Of a stretch of 64,000 bases of DNA, positions 41,522-50,696 are shown in pieces. How positions within the stretch are numbered: the stretch's first letter is position 1; the number at the start of each line of letters is the position of its first letter. The position numbers were made by a program, and so were the translations under genes. The stretch comes from an uncultured Lachnospiraceae bacterium (GTDB lineage: Bacteria > Bacillota > Clostridia > Lachnospirales > Lachnospiraceae): assembly GCA_910588295.1 (NCBI GenBank), contig CAJUQO010000002.1:62001-126000 (forward strand). Reading direction: 5' to 3'. Below the pieces are notes generated by a model. That model had not been told where the DNA came from. It worked only from the letters and a program-made list of their open reading frames with translations, and ran no database searches.

Positions 41522-43627
41522 TCATATGGGGGCCCGCCGCTGCCTCACCAGGATCATGGCCGACCGGGGCGCCATCTCCAGCGTAATCATACCCCCGATC
41601 ACTTCATAATCCTCCTGCTCTATCGTATAACCGATGGCATGGGTATACAACACCCGCCGCATGCTGGTATTGCTGGTGCGGCTGATCCCCGCCTCCCATA
41701 CGCCGATCTCCACCGTGACCGTCTCATTCCGGTTATTAACTGCCACCAGAATCTGCTCATCCATCGTAAACCGGACATACTGAAGAATATTGTACTTCTC
41801 CTTCAACATTTTGATGGAACCGGTCTGCAAAGCTTTGTAGCTTTTGTGAATGCGGATCACATCACGGTAATATCCGATCAGTTTCCGGTCCTCATGCCCC
41901 CAGGGATAGGTACGCCGGTTGTCCGGATCCGTATAGCCGCAGACGCCGGCCTCATCGCCATAATACAGCGTCGGCGCGCCGGGCCAGGTCATCTGCACCG
42001 CCACGGCAGCCCGCAGGACGGCCTTATTTACATTTTCCTCCGCTGACCGGGAGCCCAGATGGGTCATGCGGCCCGCCCGGTGGTTTGTCCTGGTCAGGAA
42101 ACGGGAGTGATCGTGATTGTCCAGCTCATTCATCGCCGTCTGCAGAGACGGATTGTAAAATGCAGACATATGATGACGCATGGCGCTGCAGAATGCCTCC
42201 GTGTTGCCCAGCATATCCACCCGGTAATCGTCGCTGTGCTTCTCCATTCCGGTAAAAAACCAGGACACCGGTTCCATGAACGCATCGTAATTCATGACTG
42301 TATCCCACTCATCCCCCTGCATCCATGGCCTGGCATCGCCATAATGCTCCGCAAGGATCAGCGCATGGGGGTTGGCCTCTTTGACCGCCCGCCGGAATTT
42401 CTTCCAGAACCGATGGTTATAATCTTCTCTGTAGCCCAGATCCGCCGCCACATCCAGACGCCAGCCGTCCGCATTAAAAGGCGGGGACACCCATTTTTTC
42501 GCCACCTGGAGAATGTACTCCTCCAGCTTTTCGGACGCCTCGTAGTTCAGCTTGGGCAGCGTCTCATGCCCCCACCAGCCGTCATAAAACTCATTGTAGG
42601 GCCACTCATGTTCATTATTAAATTTGAAGAAAGACCTGTAGGGGCTGTCCGCCGACACATAGGCCCCCTTTTCATAGCCGTGCTGATGCTCGTAGAGCCG
42701 CTCTTTGTCCAGCCATTTATTAAAAGAACCACAGTGGTTGAACACGCCGTCCAGGATCAGCTTCATCCCCCGCTCATGGAGCTTTTCGATCAGCGTGATC
42801 AAAAGCTGGTTGCTGGCTTCCAGATTCTCCCTCTCCGTCACACGGGTGATATAGCGCCGGGCATTCTCATTACTCATCTCCCATTCTTCCAGATACCGTC
42901 CCTCATCCCGCACGATCTTTCCGAAATGGGGATCCACGTAGTCGTAATCCTGTATATCATATTTATGATTGGAGGGCGATACAAAGATCGGATTCAGATA
43001 CAGCACATCCACGCCCAGATCCTGCAGATAATCCAGCTTGTCAATAATCCCCTGCAGATCGCCCCCATAAAAATTCTGCACATCCATGGCCTCGGGCACA
43101 CTGTCCCAGTCCTCAACGCGCCGAACCTTCCGGCCCACATAATTATATTCGTTCGTCTGCACGTCGTTGGCAGGATCACCGTTATAGAATCTGTCCACAA
43201 AGATCTGGTAGAAAACCGCGCTCTTCGCCCAGTCCGGCGTATGAAATCCCGGCACAATACCGAAGGAGTACTGCTCCTGTAGATCCCGGGTCACCCCCAG
43301 CTTGTTATAATAGCATCGGATCTTTCCTGCGCATATCTCAAAATAATAAAGCACCTTCTCCCCGCCCACCGTGATATCCGTGGTGTAATAGTCAAATCCT
43401 TCCCGGGTTTCCAGCAGCGTCATATGCTGCCTGGTAGAACCGCTGATCAGGTATACATCATCCACATTCCCTTTCAGGGTACGGAAACGTATCGTCACCG
43501 TCTGTCCTGGCTCCGGTTCCGCCGGTATGCGGAAATTCTCTGTCTCGTCACTGTAAAGTGCATAGCGGCTGAACAGCGGCCTCATATTATCAATATATTT
43601 CGTCTTCAATTCCGGAAACTGAACCAT
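41522..43627 (-). CDS. GH13 alpha-amylase/neopullulanase-type glycoside hydrolase
   Basis: A protein of 701 residues without signal peptide, so cytoplasmic. The N-terminal 130 residues are a starch-binding-like beta domain of the neopullulanase/cyclomaltodextrinase group; the barrel starts at FYQIFVDRFYNGD. Catalytic residues are in DGWRLDVA (nucleophile Asp), LILAEHYGD (acid/base Glu) and ELDNHDHSR (third Asp), with LDGVFNHCG as the first conserved region. It would hydrolyse imported maltodextrins or cyclodextrins. Start is uncertain: ATG 43627 follows GGAGG by 5 bases; ATG 43639 is also possible. Between its promoter at 43687 and its own terminator it is a single-gene unit. Confidence 0.9.
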   Translation of the reverse strand: MVQFPELKTKYIDNMRPLFSRYALYSDETENFRIPAEPEPGQTVTIRFRTLKGNVDDVYLISGSTRQHMTLLETREGFDYYTTDITVGGEKVLYYFEICAGKIRCYYNKLGVTRDLQEQYSFGIVPGFHTPDWAKSAVFYQIFVDRFYNGDPANDVQTNEYNYVGRKVRRVEDWDSVPEAMDVQNFYGGDLQGIIDKLDYLQDLGVDVLYLNPIFVSPSNHKYDIQDYDYVDPHFGKIVRDEGRYLEEWEMSNENARRYITRVTERENLEASNQLLITLIEKLHERGMKLILDGVFNHCGSFNKWLDKERLYEHQHGYEKGAYVSADSPYRSFFKFNNEHEWPYNEFYDGWWGHETLPKLNYEASEKLEEYILQVAKKWVSPPFNADGWRLDVAADLGYREDYNHRFWKKFRRAVKEANPHALILAEHYGDARPWMQGDEWDTVMNYDAFMEPVSWFFTGMEKHSDDYRVDMLGNTEAFCSAMRHHMSAFYNPSLQTAMNELDNHDHSRFLTRTNHRAGRMTHLGSRSAEENVNKAVLRAAVAVQMTWPGAPTLYYGDEAGVCGYTDPDNRRTYPWGHEDRKLIGYYRDVIRIHKSYKALQTGSIKMLKEKYNILQYVRFTMDEQILVAVNNRNETVTVEIGVWEAGISRTSNTSMRRVLYTHAIGYTIEQEDYEVIGGMITLEMAPRSAMILVRQRRAPI

Positions 43628-43686
43628 ATATTCCTCCATCAGCACACTTCCGTGCCCTTTTCTGCCCGTCAAAGACGGGTACTCCC

Positions 43687-43715
43687 ATTTTATCTCACCC
43701 GCTCCCCCACTTCAA
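43687..43715 (-). promoter_or_regulatory. Promoter of the GH13 gene
   Basis: On the minus strand TTGAAG (43715-43710), 17 bases, TAAAAT (43692-43687). Confidence 0.65.
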
Positions 43716-43748
43716 GCAATTTTTTGCCCATATTTTGTGTTATAGTAA

Positions 43749-43784
43749 CTAAAAAGACAGCTTCTGTTACAAAGCTGTCTTTTC
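43749..43784 (-). terminator. Terminator of the tilS-hpt-ftsH unit
   Basis: On the minus strand AAAAGACAGCTT..AAGCTGTCTTTTT, a perfect 12-bp stem with its own T tract, about 130 bases past the ftsH stop codon. Confidence 0.8.
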
Positions 43785-43912
43785 GGAGAAGGTATCTCTC
43801 TTATGGGGTGTAGCAAAAACCATATAATGTATTGGGGGGTTTTTACGGATATCATTATAGCCTGATACTCTATAAAAGTGTGCACAAACTTCACAAACTT
43901 TGCATTACATTT

Positions 43913-45754
43913 TTATCCATTATCACCAACAGGCTGAAGCTCCTTTACAAAAAGCGCCTCAAACTCTTCCCGTCCGATCTTCTCTTTAGCCAGCAGCAGC
44001 TCTGTACAGCGATGAAGGACATCTTCATACTTGCCCACAATCTCTTTCGCTTTAACATAACACTGTCCGATGATTTCTCTCACTTCAGAATCAATGGACG
44101 CGGCCGTCTCCTCGCTGAACCCTCTGTCATGAGCCAGATCACGTCCGATGAACACCTCACTAGAATCGTCACCATAAGCCACCAGCCCCATTTTCGAGGA
44201 CATGCCGTAGCGGGTTACCATAGCTTTGGCAATGGAGGTTGCCTGCTTGATATCCTGGGAAGCGCCGGTGGTGATATCGTCAAAGATCAGTTCCTCGGCC
44301 ACACGGCCGCCCAGGCAGACCATGATATGCTGCATCATTTTTCCGCGGGTATTGAACATCTCATCATTCTCCGGCAGGGGCATCGTATAACCGGCAGCCC
44401 CCATTCCGGTGGGGATAATGGAAATCGTATAAACCGGCTCCATATCCGGCAATACATGAAACAGGATCGCATGGCCGGTCTCATGGTAGGCGGTGATCCG
44501 TTTCTCCTTATCGGAGATCACTTTACTGCGCTTTTCCGTACCGATTCCTACCTTAATAAATGCGGTTTTGATATCACCCTGGTTCAAATAGACCCGTTCA
44601 TCCTTAGCCGCATGGATAGCCGCCTCATTGAGCAGGTTCTCCAGCTCCGCGCCGGTGAAGCCCGCCGTGGTCTGGGCGATCTGCTTCAAGTCCACATCAT
44701 CCGCCAGAGGCTTTCCTTTGGCATGAACCCGCAGGATCTCCTCGCGGCCCTTCACATCCGGCACTCCCACCGCCACCTGGCGGTCAAAACGCCCCGGGCG
44801 CAGGATAGCCGGATCCAGAATATCCACCCGGTTGGTGGCCGCCATGACGATGATGCCTTCATTGACACCGAAACCGTCCATTTCCACAAGGAGCTGGTTC
44901 AGCGTCTGCTCACGCTCGTCATGGCCGCCGCCCATACCGGTGCCGCGGCGGCGGGCCACCGCGTCAATCTCGTCGATAAAGATAATACAGGGACTGTGCT
45001 TCTTGCCCTCCTCAAAAAGATCGCGGACACGTGAAGCGCCCACACCCACAAACATCTCTACAAAATCCGAACCGGAGATACTGAAGAAAGGCACCCCGGC
45101 CTCCCCGGCCACAGCCTTGGCCATCAGCGTCTTACCCGTTCCCGGAGATCCCACCAAAAGTACGCCTTTGGGAATCCGGGCGCCTACGCGGGTATATTTT
45201 TGAGGGCTTTTCAGAAAATCTACAATCTCTCTCAGGTCTTCCTTCTCCTCATCCAGACCCGCTACGTCGGCAAATGTCACCTTTTTATCCTTTTCATCAG
45301 AAAGCCTTGCCCGGCTTCTGCCGAAATTCATCATTTTAGCATTGCTTCCTCCGCCGCCCATGGAGCGGTTCATAAAAAGCATCACCACCAGCACCACGGC
45401 CAGCGACAGCATTACAGGCAGCAGCACATTCATCATAACGCTGTCCTTCGGCACATCCTCCACCACGTAGGCCACATGTTTATCACGTAAAAGCTGTTCG
45501 ATCTCTGCCACGTCACTGACACAGAAAGAGCCCTCCTCTCCGCCCGTCAGCGCCACATGTACCTGGCCCGTCGGAACCTGCTTATTCTGCTCAATGACAG
45601 CCTTCCCAATCCTCGATTCATTCAGGTCATTCACAAACTGCTGATAGGTATACCCTGTATTTGTCGAAAGGCTCGTGGACAAATACATAAACAGCCCGAC
45701 CAAAAAAATAGAGATTAAAAAGTATATACCGAAACCTCTTGATTGTTTTCCCAC
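43913..45754 (-). CDS. ftsH: ATP-dependent zinc metalloprotease FtsH
   Basis: Membrane-anchored AAA+ protease that degrades unassembled or short-lived proteins. The 613-residue product has a first membrane helix at residues 9-26, a short external domain, a second helix at about 106-128, the AAA module with Walker A GSPGTGKT (202-209), Walker B IIFIDEID (about 257-264) and SRH NRVDILDPAILRPGRFD, and the zinc site HETGH (424-428). The start codon is GTG at 45754, 10 bases after AAGGAG. It is the last gene of the conserved spoIIE-tilS-hpt-ftsH order, 30 bases after hpt. Confidence 0.97.
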   Translation of the reverse strand: MGKQSRGFGIYFLISIFLVGLFMYLSTSLSTNTGYTYQQFVNDLNESRIGKAVIEQNKQVPTGQVHVALTGGEEGSFCVSDVAEIEQLLRDKHVAYVVEDVPKDSVMMNVLLPVMLSLAVVLVVMLFMNRSMGGGGSNAKMMNFGRSRARLSDEKDKKVTFADVAGLDEEKEDLREIVDFLKSPQKYTRVGARIPKGVLLVGSPGTGKTLMAKAVAGEAGVPFFSISGSDFVEMFVGVGASRVRDLFEEGKKHSPCIIFIDEIDAVARRRGTGMGGGHDEREQTLNQLLVEMDGFGVNEGIIVMAATNRVDILDPAILRPGRFDRQVAVGVPDVKGREEILRVHAKGKPLADDVDLKQIAQTTAGFTGAELENLLNEAAIHAAKDERVYLNQGDIKTAFIKVGIGTEKRSKVISDKEKRITAYHETGHAILFHVLPDMEPVYTISIIPTGMGAAGYTMPLPENDEMFNTRGKMMQHIMVCLGGRVAEELIFDDITTGASQDIKQATSIAKAMVTRYGMSSKMGLVAYGDDSSEVFIGRDLAHDRGFSEETAASIDSEVREIIGQCYVKAKEIVGKYEDVLHRCTELLLAKEKIGREEFEALFVKELQPVGDNG

Positions 45755-45784
45755 TGAATTGCTACTCCTTTATGATTTGTAAAA

Positions 45785-46309
45785 TTATTCCGGCTGCAAT
45801 ATGCCGATATAAGGAAGATTGCGGTATTTCTGGGCATAATCCAGGCCGAAGCCCACCACAAACTCGTCCGGAATATTGAAACAGACATAATCCGCCTTCA
45901 CATCCGTAATCCTTCTCTCCGGCTTATCCAGCATACAGCACAGGCGCATACTTGCCGGATGGCGGTCCTGAAGAACTTTCATCAGGTAACTGAGGGTGCG
46001 CCCTGTATCCACGATATCCTCCACGATCAACACATCCCTGTCCTGCAGCGGTTCGTCCAGATCCTTGACGATCTTGACCACGCCCGAAGATTTGGTGCTG
46101 TTGCCATAGCTGGAAACCGACATAAAGTCCATGGTCACCGGCATGGTAAGACGCTTGGCAAGCTCACAGGAAAAAAACACGCTGCCCTTTAATATACCTA
46201 CCAGATGGATGCATTTCCCCTCATAATCCCGATTAATGACGGCTGCCAGCTCATCCAGTTTCCTGTCCACTTGATCTTCACTCAACAATACAGAAATCTT
46301 ATCACTCAT
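45785..46309 (-). CDS. hpt: Hypoxanthine phosphoribosyltransferase
   Basis: Salvages hypoxanthine and guanine to IMP and GMP with PRPP. The 174-residue protein carries the PRPP motif VLIVEDIVDTGRTLSYL, the flexible-loop region SSYGNSTKSSG and the purine-binding FVVGFGLDYAQKYRNLPYIG. ATG 46309 is 9 bases after AGGAG; in-frame upstream Met codons are inside tilS. It overlaps the end of tilS by 8 bases, a coupling conserved in Bacillota, where TilS and Hpt have been reported to act together. Confidence 0.96.
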   Translation of the reverse strand: MSDKISVLLSEDQVDRKLDELAAVINRDYEGKCIHLVGILKGSVFFSCELAKRLTMPVTMDFMSVSSYGNSTKSSGVVKIVKDLDEPLQDRDVLIVEDIVDTGRTLSYLMKVLQDRHPASMRLCCMLDKPERRITDVKADYVCFNIPDEFVVGFGLDYAQKYRNLPYIGILQPE

Positions 46310-47726
46310 TCTCTTCATCTCCTGTAAATTCAATTTCTAAGACCCTTCTGGTGCTCCCGGTGACCTGGCAGGCGGCGCCCATGCGTTCCCCAATGACCCA
46401 CAGGATCTCGCTGCCCTCGGCCAACAGCCATAGTCCGTCTCTTTTGTGTCGGGGAATTTTACAGTCAATCAGAAAATCCTTCAATTTCTTATGATGCCCC
46501 GCAGCGTCAATCGCTATTCTGTCGCCGGGCCTGCGCTTCCGCAAAACAAGGTTATCAGATATTTTATCACAATCCAGCCACTTCGTATACTTTTTTCGCG
46601 GAAAATTCATGGGATTTTCCTGTAAAATCCTGAGATTGAGACGTTTTCCGCCCACACAAAAGGTACCCGGGGCTGTAAGGGGGATGCACAGGCCGGCATT
46701 TTCTTTGCACGCTTGGTTCGAAAAAGCTGCTGTAGGCTGTCCGGCCGCCCCCCTGTCCGCAGACAGGATCACCAGACGCCCCGCCTCCTTCCGGGCTTGC
46801 GCACCGCAGGGCAGATCCGCCTGCCGCCCGCAGGAACCCGAAAGAAGATCCGCCAGAATCTTTACATGATCCGCCGACAGATCACGGGCCGTCCCGGCCG
46901 CCTCCAGCAGGACGCGGTATAATATCCTACGCCCCAGGAAGGGCGCCTCATCCAGAAGCCGTTCCGATACTGCCCAACCACTTCCGACCGCTTCCACATA
47001 TCGGGGGTACAGCTGTTTCTCCACCCCCGCCACATATTCTTCCGCTTCCTGAAACTCCAGGGCCGCTGCCGCCAGATGAGCCGCCGCGCCACAATTAATA
47101 TTGCTCTCTAAAAGGGGAAGCACCTGCTGCCGGATGCAATTCCTTGCAAAATTAGTTTCCGCATTCGTCTCGTCCTCGCACCAGGAAATGCCCCGCTGCG
47201 TCAAATACTGTTCAATCTCCTGACGGCCCATACAAAGCAAAGGGCGGATCACACGGCCATTCACCGGCCGGATCCCCCCGGCCCCTTTCAGGCTGCTGCC
47301 TCTGGCCAGCCGAAACAGCACCGTCTCCGCCTGGTCATCCCGGTGATGGGCGACTGCCACATAATCCCCGCCCCACCTGCCGCGCCACTGTTCAAACCGA
47401 AGGTAACGGATATCCCGCCCCGCCTCCTCCACGCTCTTCCCCTGTTCCCGGGCCAGCCGCCCCACCTGCTCATGGTATACCCGGCAGGGCACCTGCCTTT
47501 CCGCACAGAACCTTTTCACAAAAGCTTCATCCCGGTCAGCACTCTCCCCCCGCAGCCCATGGTGCACATGCACAACAGAGATCCCCAGACGCCAGTCGCT
47601 GCGCATATCACATAATATATCCAGCAAACACAGGGAATCCGGCCCTCCGGATACCCCCGCCACGATCCGGCTCCCGGCCTTTAGCATACGATGCTCCCTG
47701 ACAAACGCCTCCACCCGTTTTCTCAT
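46302..47726 (-). CDS. tilS: tRNA(Ile)-lysidine synthase
   Basis: Converts C34 of tRNA-Ile(CAU) to lysidine so that it reads AUA. The N-terminal N-type ATP pyrophosphatase domain begins with VAGVSGGPDSLCLLDIL (P-loop SGGPDS), followed by VVHVHHGLRGESADRDE and YVAVAHHRDDQAETVLFRLARGS. The C-terminal 200 residues are the TilS-specific tRNA-binding domains (RKRRPGDRI, the DFLIDCKIPRHKRDG segment). AGGAGA is 6 bases before the ATG. The 474-residue length is usual. It starts 19 bases after spoIIE. Confidence 0.96.
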   Translation of the reverse strand: MRKRVEAFVREHRMLKAGSRIVAGVSGGPDSLCLLDILCDMRSDWRLGISVVHVHHGLRGESADRDEAFVKRFCAERQVPCRVYHEQVGRLAREQGKSVEEAGRDIRYLRFEQWRGRWGGDYVAVAHHRDDQAETVLFRLARGSSLKGAGGIRPVNGRVIRPLLCMGRQEIEQYLTQRGISWCEDETNAETNFARNCIRQQVLPLLESNINCGAAAHLAAAALEFQEAEEYVAGVEKQLYPRYVEAVGSGWAVSERLLDEAPFLGRRILYRVLLEAAGTARDLSADHVKILADLLSGSCGRQADLPCGAQARKEAGRLVILSADRGAAGQPTAAFSNQACKENAGLCIPLTAPGTFCVGGKRLNLRILQENPMNFPRKKYTKWLDCDKISDNLVLRKRRPGDRIAIDAAGHHKKLKDFLIDCKIPRHKRDGLWLLAEGSEILWVIGERMGAACQVTGSTRRVLEIEFTGDEENE

Positions 47727-47745
47727 TCAAATCTCCTGTTTTTTC

Positions 47746-49218
47746 CTATTTCTGCCACATCCCTGCCACCAGCACCGTCATATCATCGGCAGCGGCAAAC
47801 TGACACAGATTCAGCACCTTCTCCAGTATGCGGCGGCTCAGTTCCGCCGGCGTGCCGCCCGTGGTATGTAGAATAATCTCCTGCATCAGTGAAGTCTGCC
47901 GTTCCGGGGGCAGGGCCTCCAGCACGCCGTCCGTGACCATGACCACATAGTTACCGGGAAAAAGCTTTTTGCGGGTCTTCTCATAATCCGACTGCATCTG
48001 CAGCCCCGGGGCCATGCCCGGCAGACTGACGCACTCCACATACTGCTCCCGGAAAATGAAGGAAGCACAGGCTCCTGCCTTCAAAAACTCGCACATCCCC
48101 GTGTAAAGGTTTACCTGGCAGATATCCATGGTAGCATAAGATTCATCGTCACACTTGATCAGGGCGGCCGTATTGATCATGTGGAAAGCCGTTTCTTTAG
48201 TAAAACCACATTCCACAAGCTCTTCTAGAAGGTTCAGCACATGTTCGCTGGTCTGCTTGGCCATGGGCCCGGAGCCCATACCGTCGGACAGACACAAAAA
48301 GGTCTGTCCCTGCCCCTGCAGTACGCCATAGCTGTCCCCGCATACGGTTTCGCCGTCTTTCATCCGACGGGAAACTCCGTACAAAAGCTCGTAGCTCACA
48401 TCCTCCGTAAACGCGAAAAGCTGGTATTTTTCCCCCGCGAACAGCTTCTGATTCTTTTCCGGCACCAGTTTCCGGCTCATCAGCCCGGACAGCGCCCTGG
48501 CAATATCTTGGGTGGACACAGTCCTGCCGTTTTTCGTCCGCATAGAAACAAACAGCCGTATCCTGTGATCTCCCTGCTCACAAAGCCAGGCCTGTCCTGT
48601 CACTAGGCCATGGCGGTAGGCATAGCCCCTGAGCCGTTTCATCTGGTTTTCCGTAAGCGGCTGAAACTGTTTAATCTCTCTGGCTGTCTGCCGCATCATG
48701 TGGGAGATCTCCCGGAGCTGCATGGCCGAGGACAGACGCACATCCACCATACGCTGCCGCCAGAAATTTTCCCGGTAGTGTTCCCGGACGCAGAGTTCCA
48801 GGATACCCGCAGTCTCCCGTCCCCGGCTGCAAAAACCCAGCCACTCACCCATATGACTTTCAAACTGTTCCCTCTGCCCGTCAGAAAGAAGTCGGGCCAT
48901 CTCCTCGATACATGCCTGTCTGCGTTGCATCCCGGACTGCTCACAAGCCGCAAGATAACCGCAGTCGCGACAATTTTTTTTATAGAACCTGTCCCAAATC
49001 TGTTTCTCCGTCTGCCCCTCCCGGATACTCCCTGTGGGGGGCAGTTCGTAAAAGGCGTCTGCCAGGCTGTGAAAGGCCTCCGCCTTCAGCTGGATATCTC
49101 TGTCCTGAGGAACCTCCCTGACCCATAGCTGTCCCCGTTTACCTAAAACAGATTTTGCCATGTCCCGGGCGATCAGTAGTGCACCTGCCGCGAGCATGGC
49201 AAAGAATAGCTGCTGCAT
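47746..49218 (-). CDS. spoIIE: SpoIIE-type serine phosphatase, short form with one membrane helix
   Basis: A 490-residue protein. The PP2C domain (about 265-490) has the metal-binding motifs CGDSYGVL (293-300), SDGMGSG (311-317), VTDGVLEAL and DDMTVLV (478-484). SpoIIE dephosphorylates the anti-anti-sigma factor SpoIIAA and so switches on sigma-F in the forespore. B. subtilis SpoIIE is 827 residues with ten membrane helices; here only one hydrophobic segment (residues 3-17) precedes the linker, which holds a CRDCGYLAAC cysteine cluster. Its position before tilS-hpt-ftsH and the 21-bp-spaced promoter support identity. AGGGGG precedes the ATG. Confidence 0.9.
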   Translation of the reverse strand: MQQLFFAMLAAGALLIARDMAKSVLGKRGQLWVREVPQDRDIQLKAEAFHSLADAFYELPPTGSIREGQTEKQIWDRFYKKNCRDCGYLAACEQSGMQRRQACIEEMARLLSDGQREQFESHMGEWLGFCSRGRETAGILELCVREHYRENFWRQRMVDVRLSSAMQLREISHMMRQTAREIKQFQPLTENQMKRLRGYAYRHGLVTGQAWLCEQGDHRIRLFVSMRTKNGRTVSTQDIARALSGLMSRKLVPEKNQKLFAGEKYQLFAFTEDVSYELLYGVSRRMKDGETVCGDSYGVLQGQGQTFLCLSDGMGSGPMAKQTSEHVLNLLEELVECGFTKETAFHMINTAALIKCDDESYATMDICQVNLYTGMCEFLKAGACASFIFREQYVECVSLPGMAPGLQMQSDYEKTRKKLFPGNYVVMVTDGVLEALPPERQTSLMQEIILHTTGGTPAELSRRILEKVLNLCQFAAADDMTVLVAGMWQK

Positions 49219-49249
49219 AATATCGACCCCCTGTTGGTTAATCAGGGCT

Positions 49250-49282
49250 ATTATACACGGGACTATCTGAAAAAACTGTCAA
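49250..49282 (-). promoter_or_regulatory. spoIIE promoter with 21-bp spacer (Spo0A-type)
   Basis: On the minus strand a perfect TTGACA (49282-49277) and a perfect TATAAT (49255-49250) are 21 bases apart. The complement of the first box reads TGTCAAA, one base from the Spo0A box TGTCGAA. The B. subtilis spoIIE and spoIIG promoters are known for 21-22 bp spacing and Spo0A activation. Confidence 0.8.
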
Positions 49283-49306
49283 AATCAAGTGGCGAATCCC
49301 AGAATC

Positions 49307-49633
49307 TTATCTGTTTTCTTTAAAGATCGTCTCGTTATCATAGACAAGGCCTATTTTCTCATGGGCAATCTTCTCCACGTATTCATCACTGTCCATATAC
49401 TTTTTCTCTTCTTCGATCTTTTCTGTCCGGCCCTGCTCCTCCTCGATCTCCGCCTCCAGGCCGGCAATTACCTCATTGTTCGCCGCAATTTTCTGCCGCA
49501 ATCCGGCGTTCATCACGCAAATTACCGCCAAAAGTACACATGTCACGGCCATGATACATAACATGGCTACTACATTCTGCTTCCTATGCTTTCTTCCGCC
49601 TGCGCTTCTCCGATTGCCATTTGCCTTTCCCAT
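49307..49633 (-). CDS. divIC: DivIC/FtsB-type septum protein
   Basis: A small bitopic division protein of 108 residues: a basic cytoplasmic N-terminus (KHRKQN), one membrane helix (about residues 22-45, AMLCIMAVTCVLLAVICV), a coiled coil rich in Glu (GLEAEIEEEQGRTEKIEEEK) and a C-terminal YVEKIAHEKIGLVYDNE, the latter being the family hallmark. It stabilises the divisome with FtsL and DivIB. The start is uncertain: ATG 49633 fits the family; a frame to 49714 would overlap yabQ further. Overlap with yabQ is 50 bases. It lies between yabQ and spoIIE as in B. subtilis. Confidence 0.88.
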   Translation of the reverse strand: MGKANGNRRSAGGRKHRKQNVVAMLCIMAVTCVLLAVICVMNAGLRQKIAANNEVIAGLEAEIEEEQGRTEKIEEEKKYMDSDEYVEKIAHEKIGLVYDNETIFKENR

Positions 49634-50090
49634 TCTTCGTCCGTTTCCCCCTGTAGTCCTTTGTCGCTGCCGCCCACCGGCGGCATAGTTGCAGTTTAAC
49701 CCTTTTACATCCATTTTTCAACCATTTTATTAGTTTGCACACCTGCCTCGCGCACTTCCCGCACAGACCGGTAAAGGCGGCAAAACATTTCCCACCGGCC
49801 CTGACCACCAGAGGGCTGGCAGTCCGCTGGTACAGCCACGCGCCGAAGCAGACGGCCGCAATCTCAAAAAAACGCAGTTTTCCCTGGTAATAATAAATCA
49901 AAAACTCAAAAAAAAGCAGCCCCGCACAGATCCAGAAAACCAGATCCTCCCTGTCCACCCATTCTTTCCTGTGGGAGATCCCTTTTCTGAAAATGCGCAG
50001 ACAGTCGTATGCCGCCCCCATAACCACGCCCAAACCGGCAGTCCGAACAAATAACATGGTTTCGGCAGCCACATTTCCCGCTACATTCAC
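49584..50090 (-). CDS. yabQ: Spore cortex biosynthesis protein YabQ
   Basis: A 168-residue membrane protein with an N-terminal segment (residues 8-30, VRTAGLGVVMGAAYDCLRIFRK, with the family DxxR pattern) and two further helices near 48-68 and 70-90. The C-terminal 50 residues are strongly basic. In B. subtilis YabQ sits in the outer forespore membrane and is needed for cortex formation. It begins with GTG overlapping the yabP stop codon (GTGA) and is followed by divIC. The sequence is poorly conserved in general; identification leans on gene order. Confidence 0.85.
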   Translation of the reverse strand: MNVAGNVAAETMLFVRTAGLGVVMGAAYDCLRIFRKGISHRKEWVDREDLVFWICAGLLFFEFLIYYYQGKLRFFEIAAVCFGAWLYQRTASPLVVRAGGKCFAAFTGLCGKCARQVCKLIKWLKNGCKRVKLQLCRRWAAATKDYRGKRTKNGKGKWQSEKRRRKKA

Positions 50091-50371
50091 TGGAACATCT
50101 TCTGCAGCAAATGCCTGCCGGCATCGGCCGCCTTCTTGCTTTTACTATACTGTATACTGGTGACCTGGCCGGTGAGCTGTACGCTGCCGGTCTCCAACGA
50201 CAGCTCACCGATATGCAGGTCACTCCCTTTAATGGTCAGATTCCCGCAGTCTGTCTCCAGGCGGATCAGCTCCGTGTCAAAAGACAACACCTCCCGCACG
50301 CCGCTGATCTGCCCCTCCTGGCAGTTGTTCAGACATAGCTCATGCCCCCGGTTACTCTGTTGCGCCACCAT
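50087..50371 (-). CDS. yabP: Sporulation protein YabP
   Basis: A 94-residue protein with the YabP/YqfC pattern: LCLNNCQEGQISGVREVLSFDTELIRLETDCGNL is a string of beta strands with the typical GVxxVxSFDexxIxLeTxxG motif, followed by IKGSDLHIGELSLETGSVQLTGQV. YabP acts with YabQ in the mother cell during cortex formation. It precedes yabQ with translational overlap. A GGGGGG stretch is only 3 bases before the ATG, so the GTG at the second codon may be the actual start. Confidence 0.9.
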   Translation of the reverse strand: MVAQQSNRGHELCLNNCQEGQISGVREVLSFDTELIRLETDCGNLTIKGSDLHIGELSLETGSVQLTGQVTSIQYSKSKKAADAGRHLLQKMFQ

Positions 50372-50438
50372 AGGCCCCCCATACCGTCTGCTTACCCCTA
50401 TTATATGAAAAGCCCGGCTGGTTCAGTACTTTTGTATT

Positions 50439-50678
50439 TCATATATAACGGTACATGTCAGCGGCCTCTTCTTTGCGCACCGTATCCGCCACCTTCAGGA
50501 TCTCCGCCTTCACCGTCCTGGTGCCAAACTGGATTTCCAGGATATCACCGGCCTTGACCACCGCCGAGGCTTTGGCCTGTTTACCGTTCACCAACACACG
50601 CCCCGCCGTACAGGCTTCGTTGGCCACAGTCCTCCGCTTGATCAGGCGGCTCACTTTTAAAAATTTGTCCAATCGCAT
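50439..50678 (-). CDS. rqcP: RqcP (YabO), S4-domain ribosome quality control factor
   Basis: A 79-residue protein made of one S4 RNA-binding domain (MRLDKFLKVSRLIKRRTVANEAC at the start, then GRVLVNGKQAKASAVVKAGDILEI). RqcP binds 50S subunits with peptidyl-tRNA and works with RqcH in adding alanine tails to stalled chains. GGGAGA precedes the ATG. It is the first gene after the HU terminator and leads the rqcP-yabP-yabQ-divIC series; the gap of 67 bases to yabP lacks a clear terminator. Confidence 0.94.
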   Translation of the reverse strand: MRLDKFLKVSRLIKRRTVANEACTAGRVLVNGKQAKASAVVKAGDILEIQFGTRTVKAEILKVADTVRKEEAADMYRYI

Positions 50679-50696
50679 ACTATCTCCCTTTCTTTA

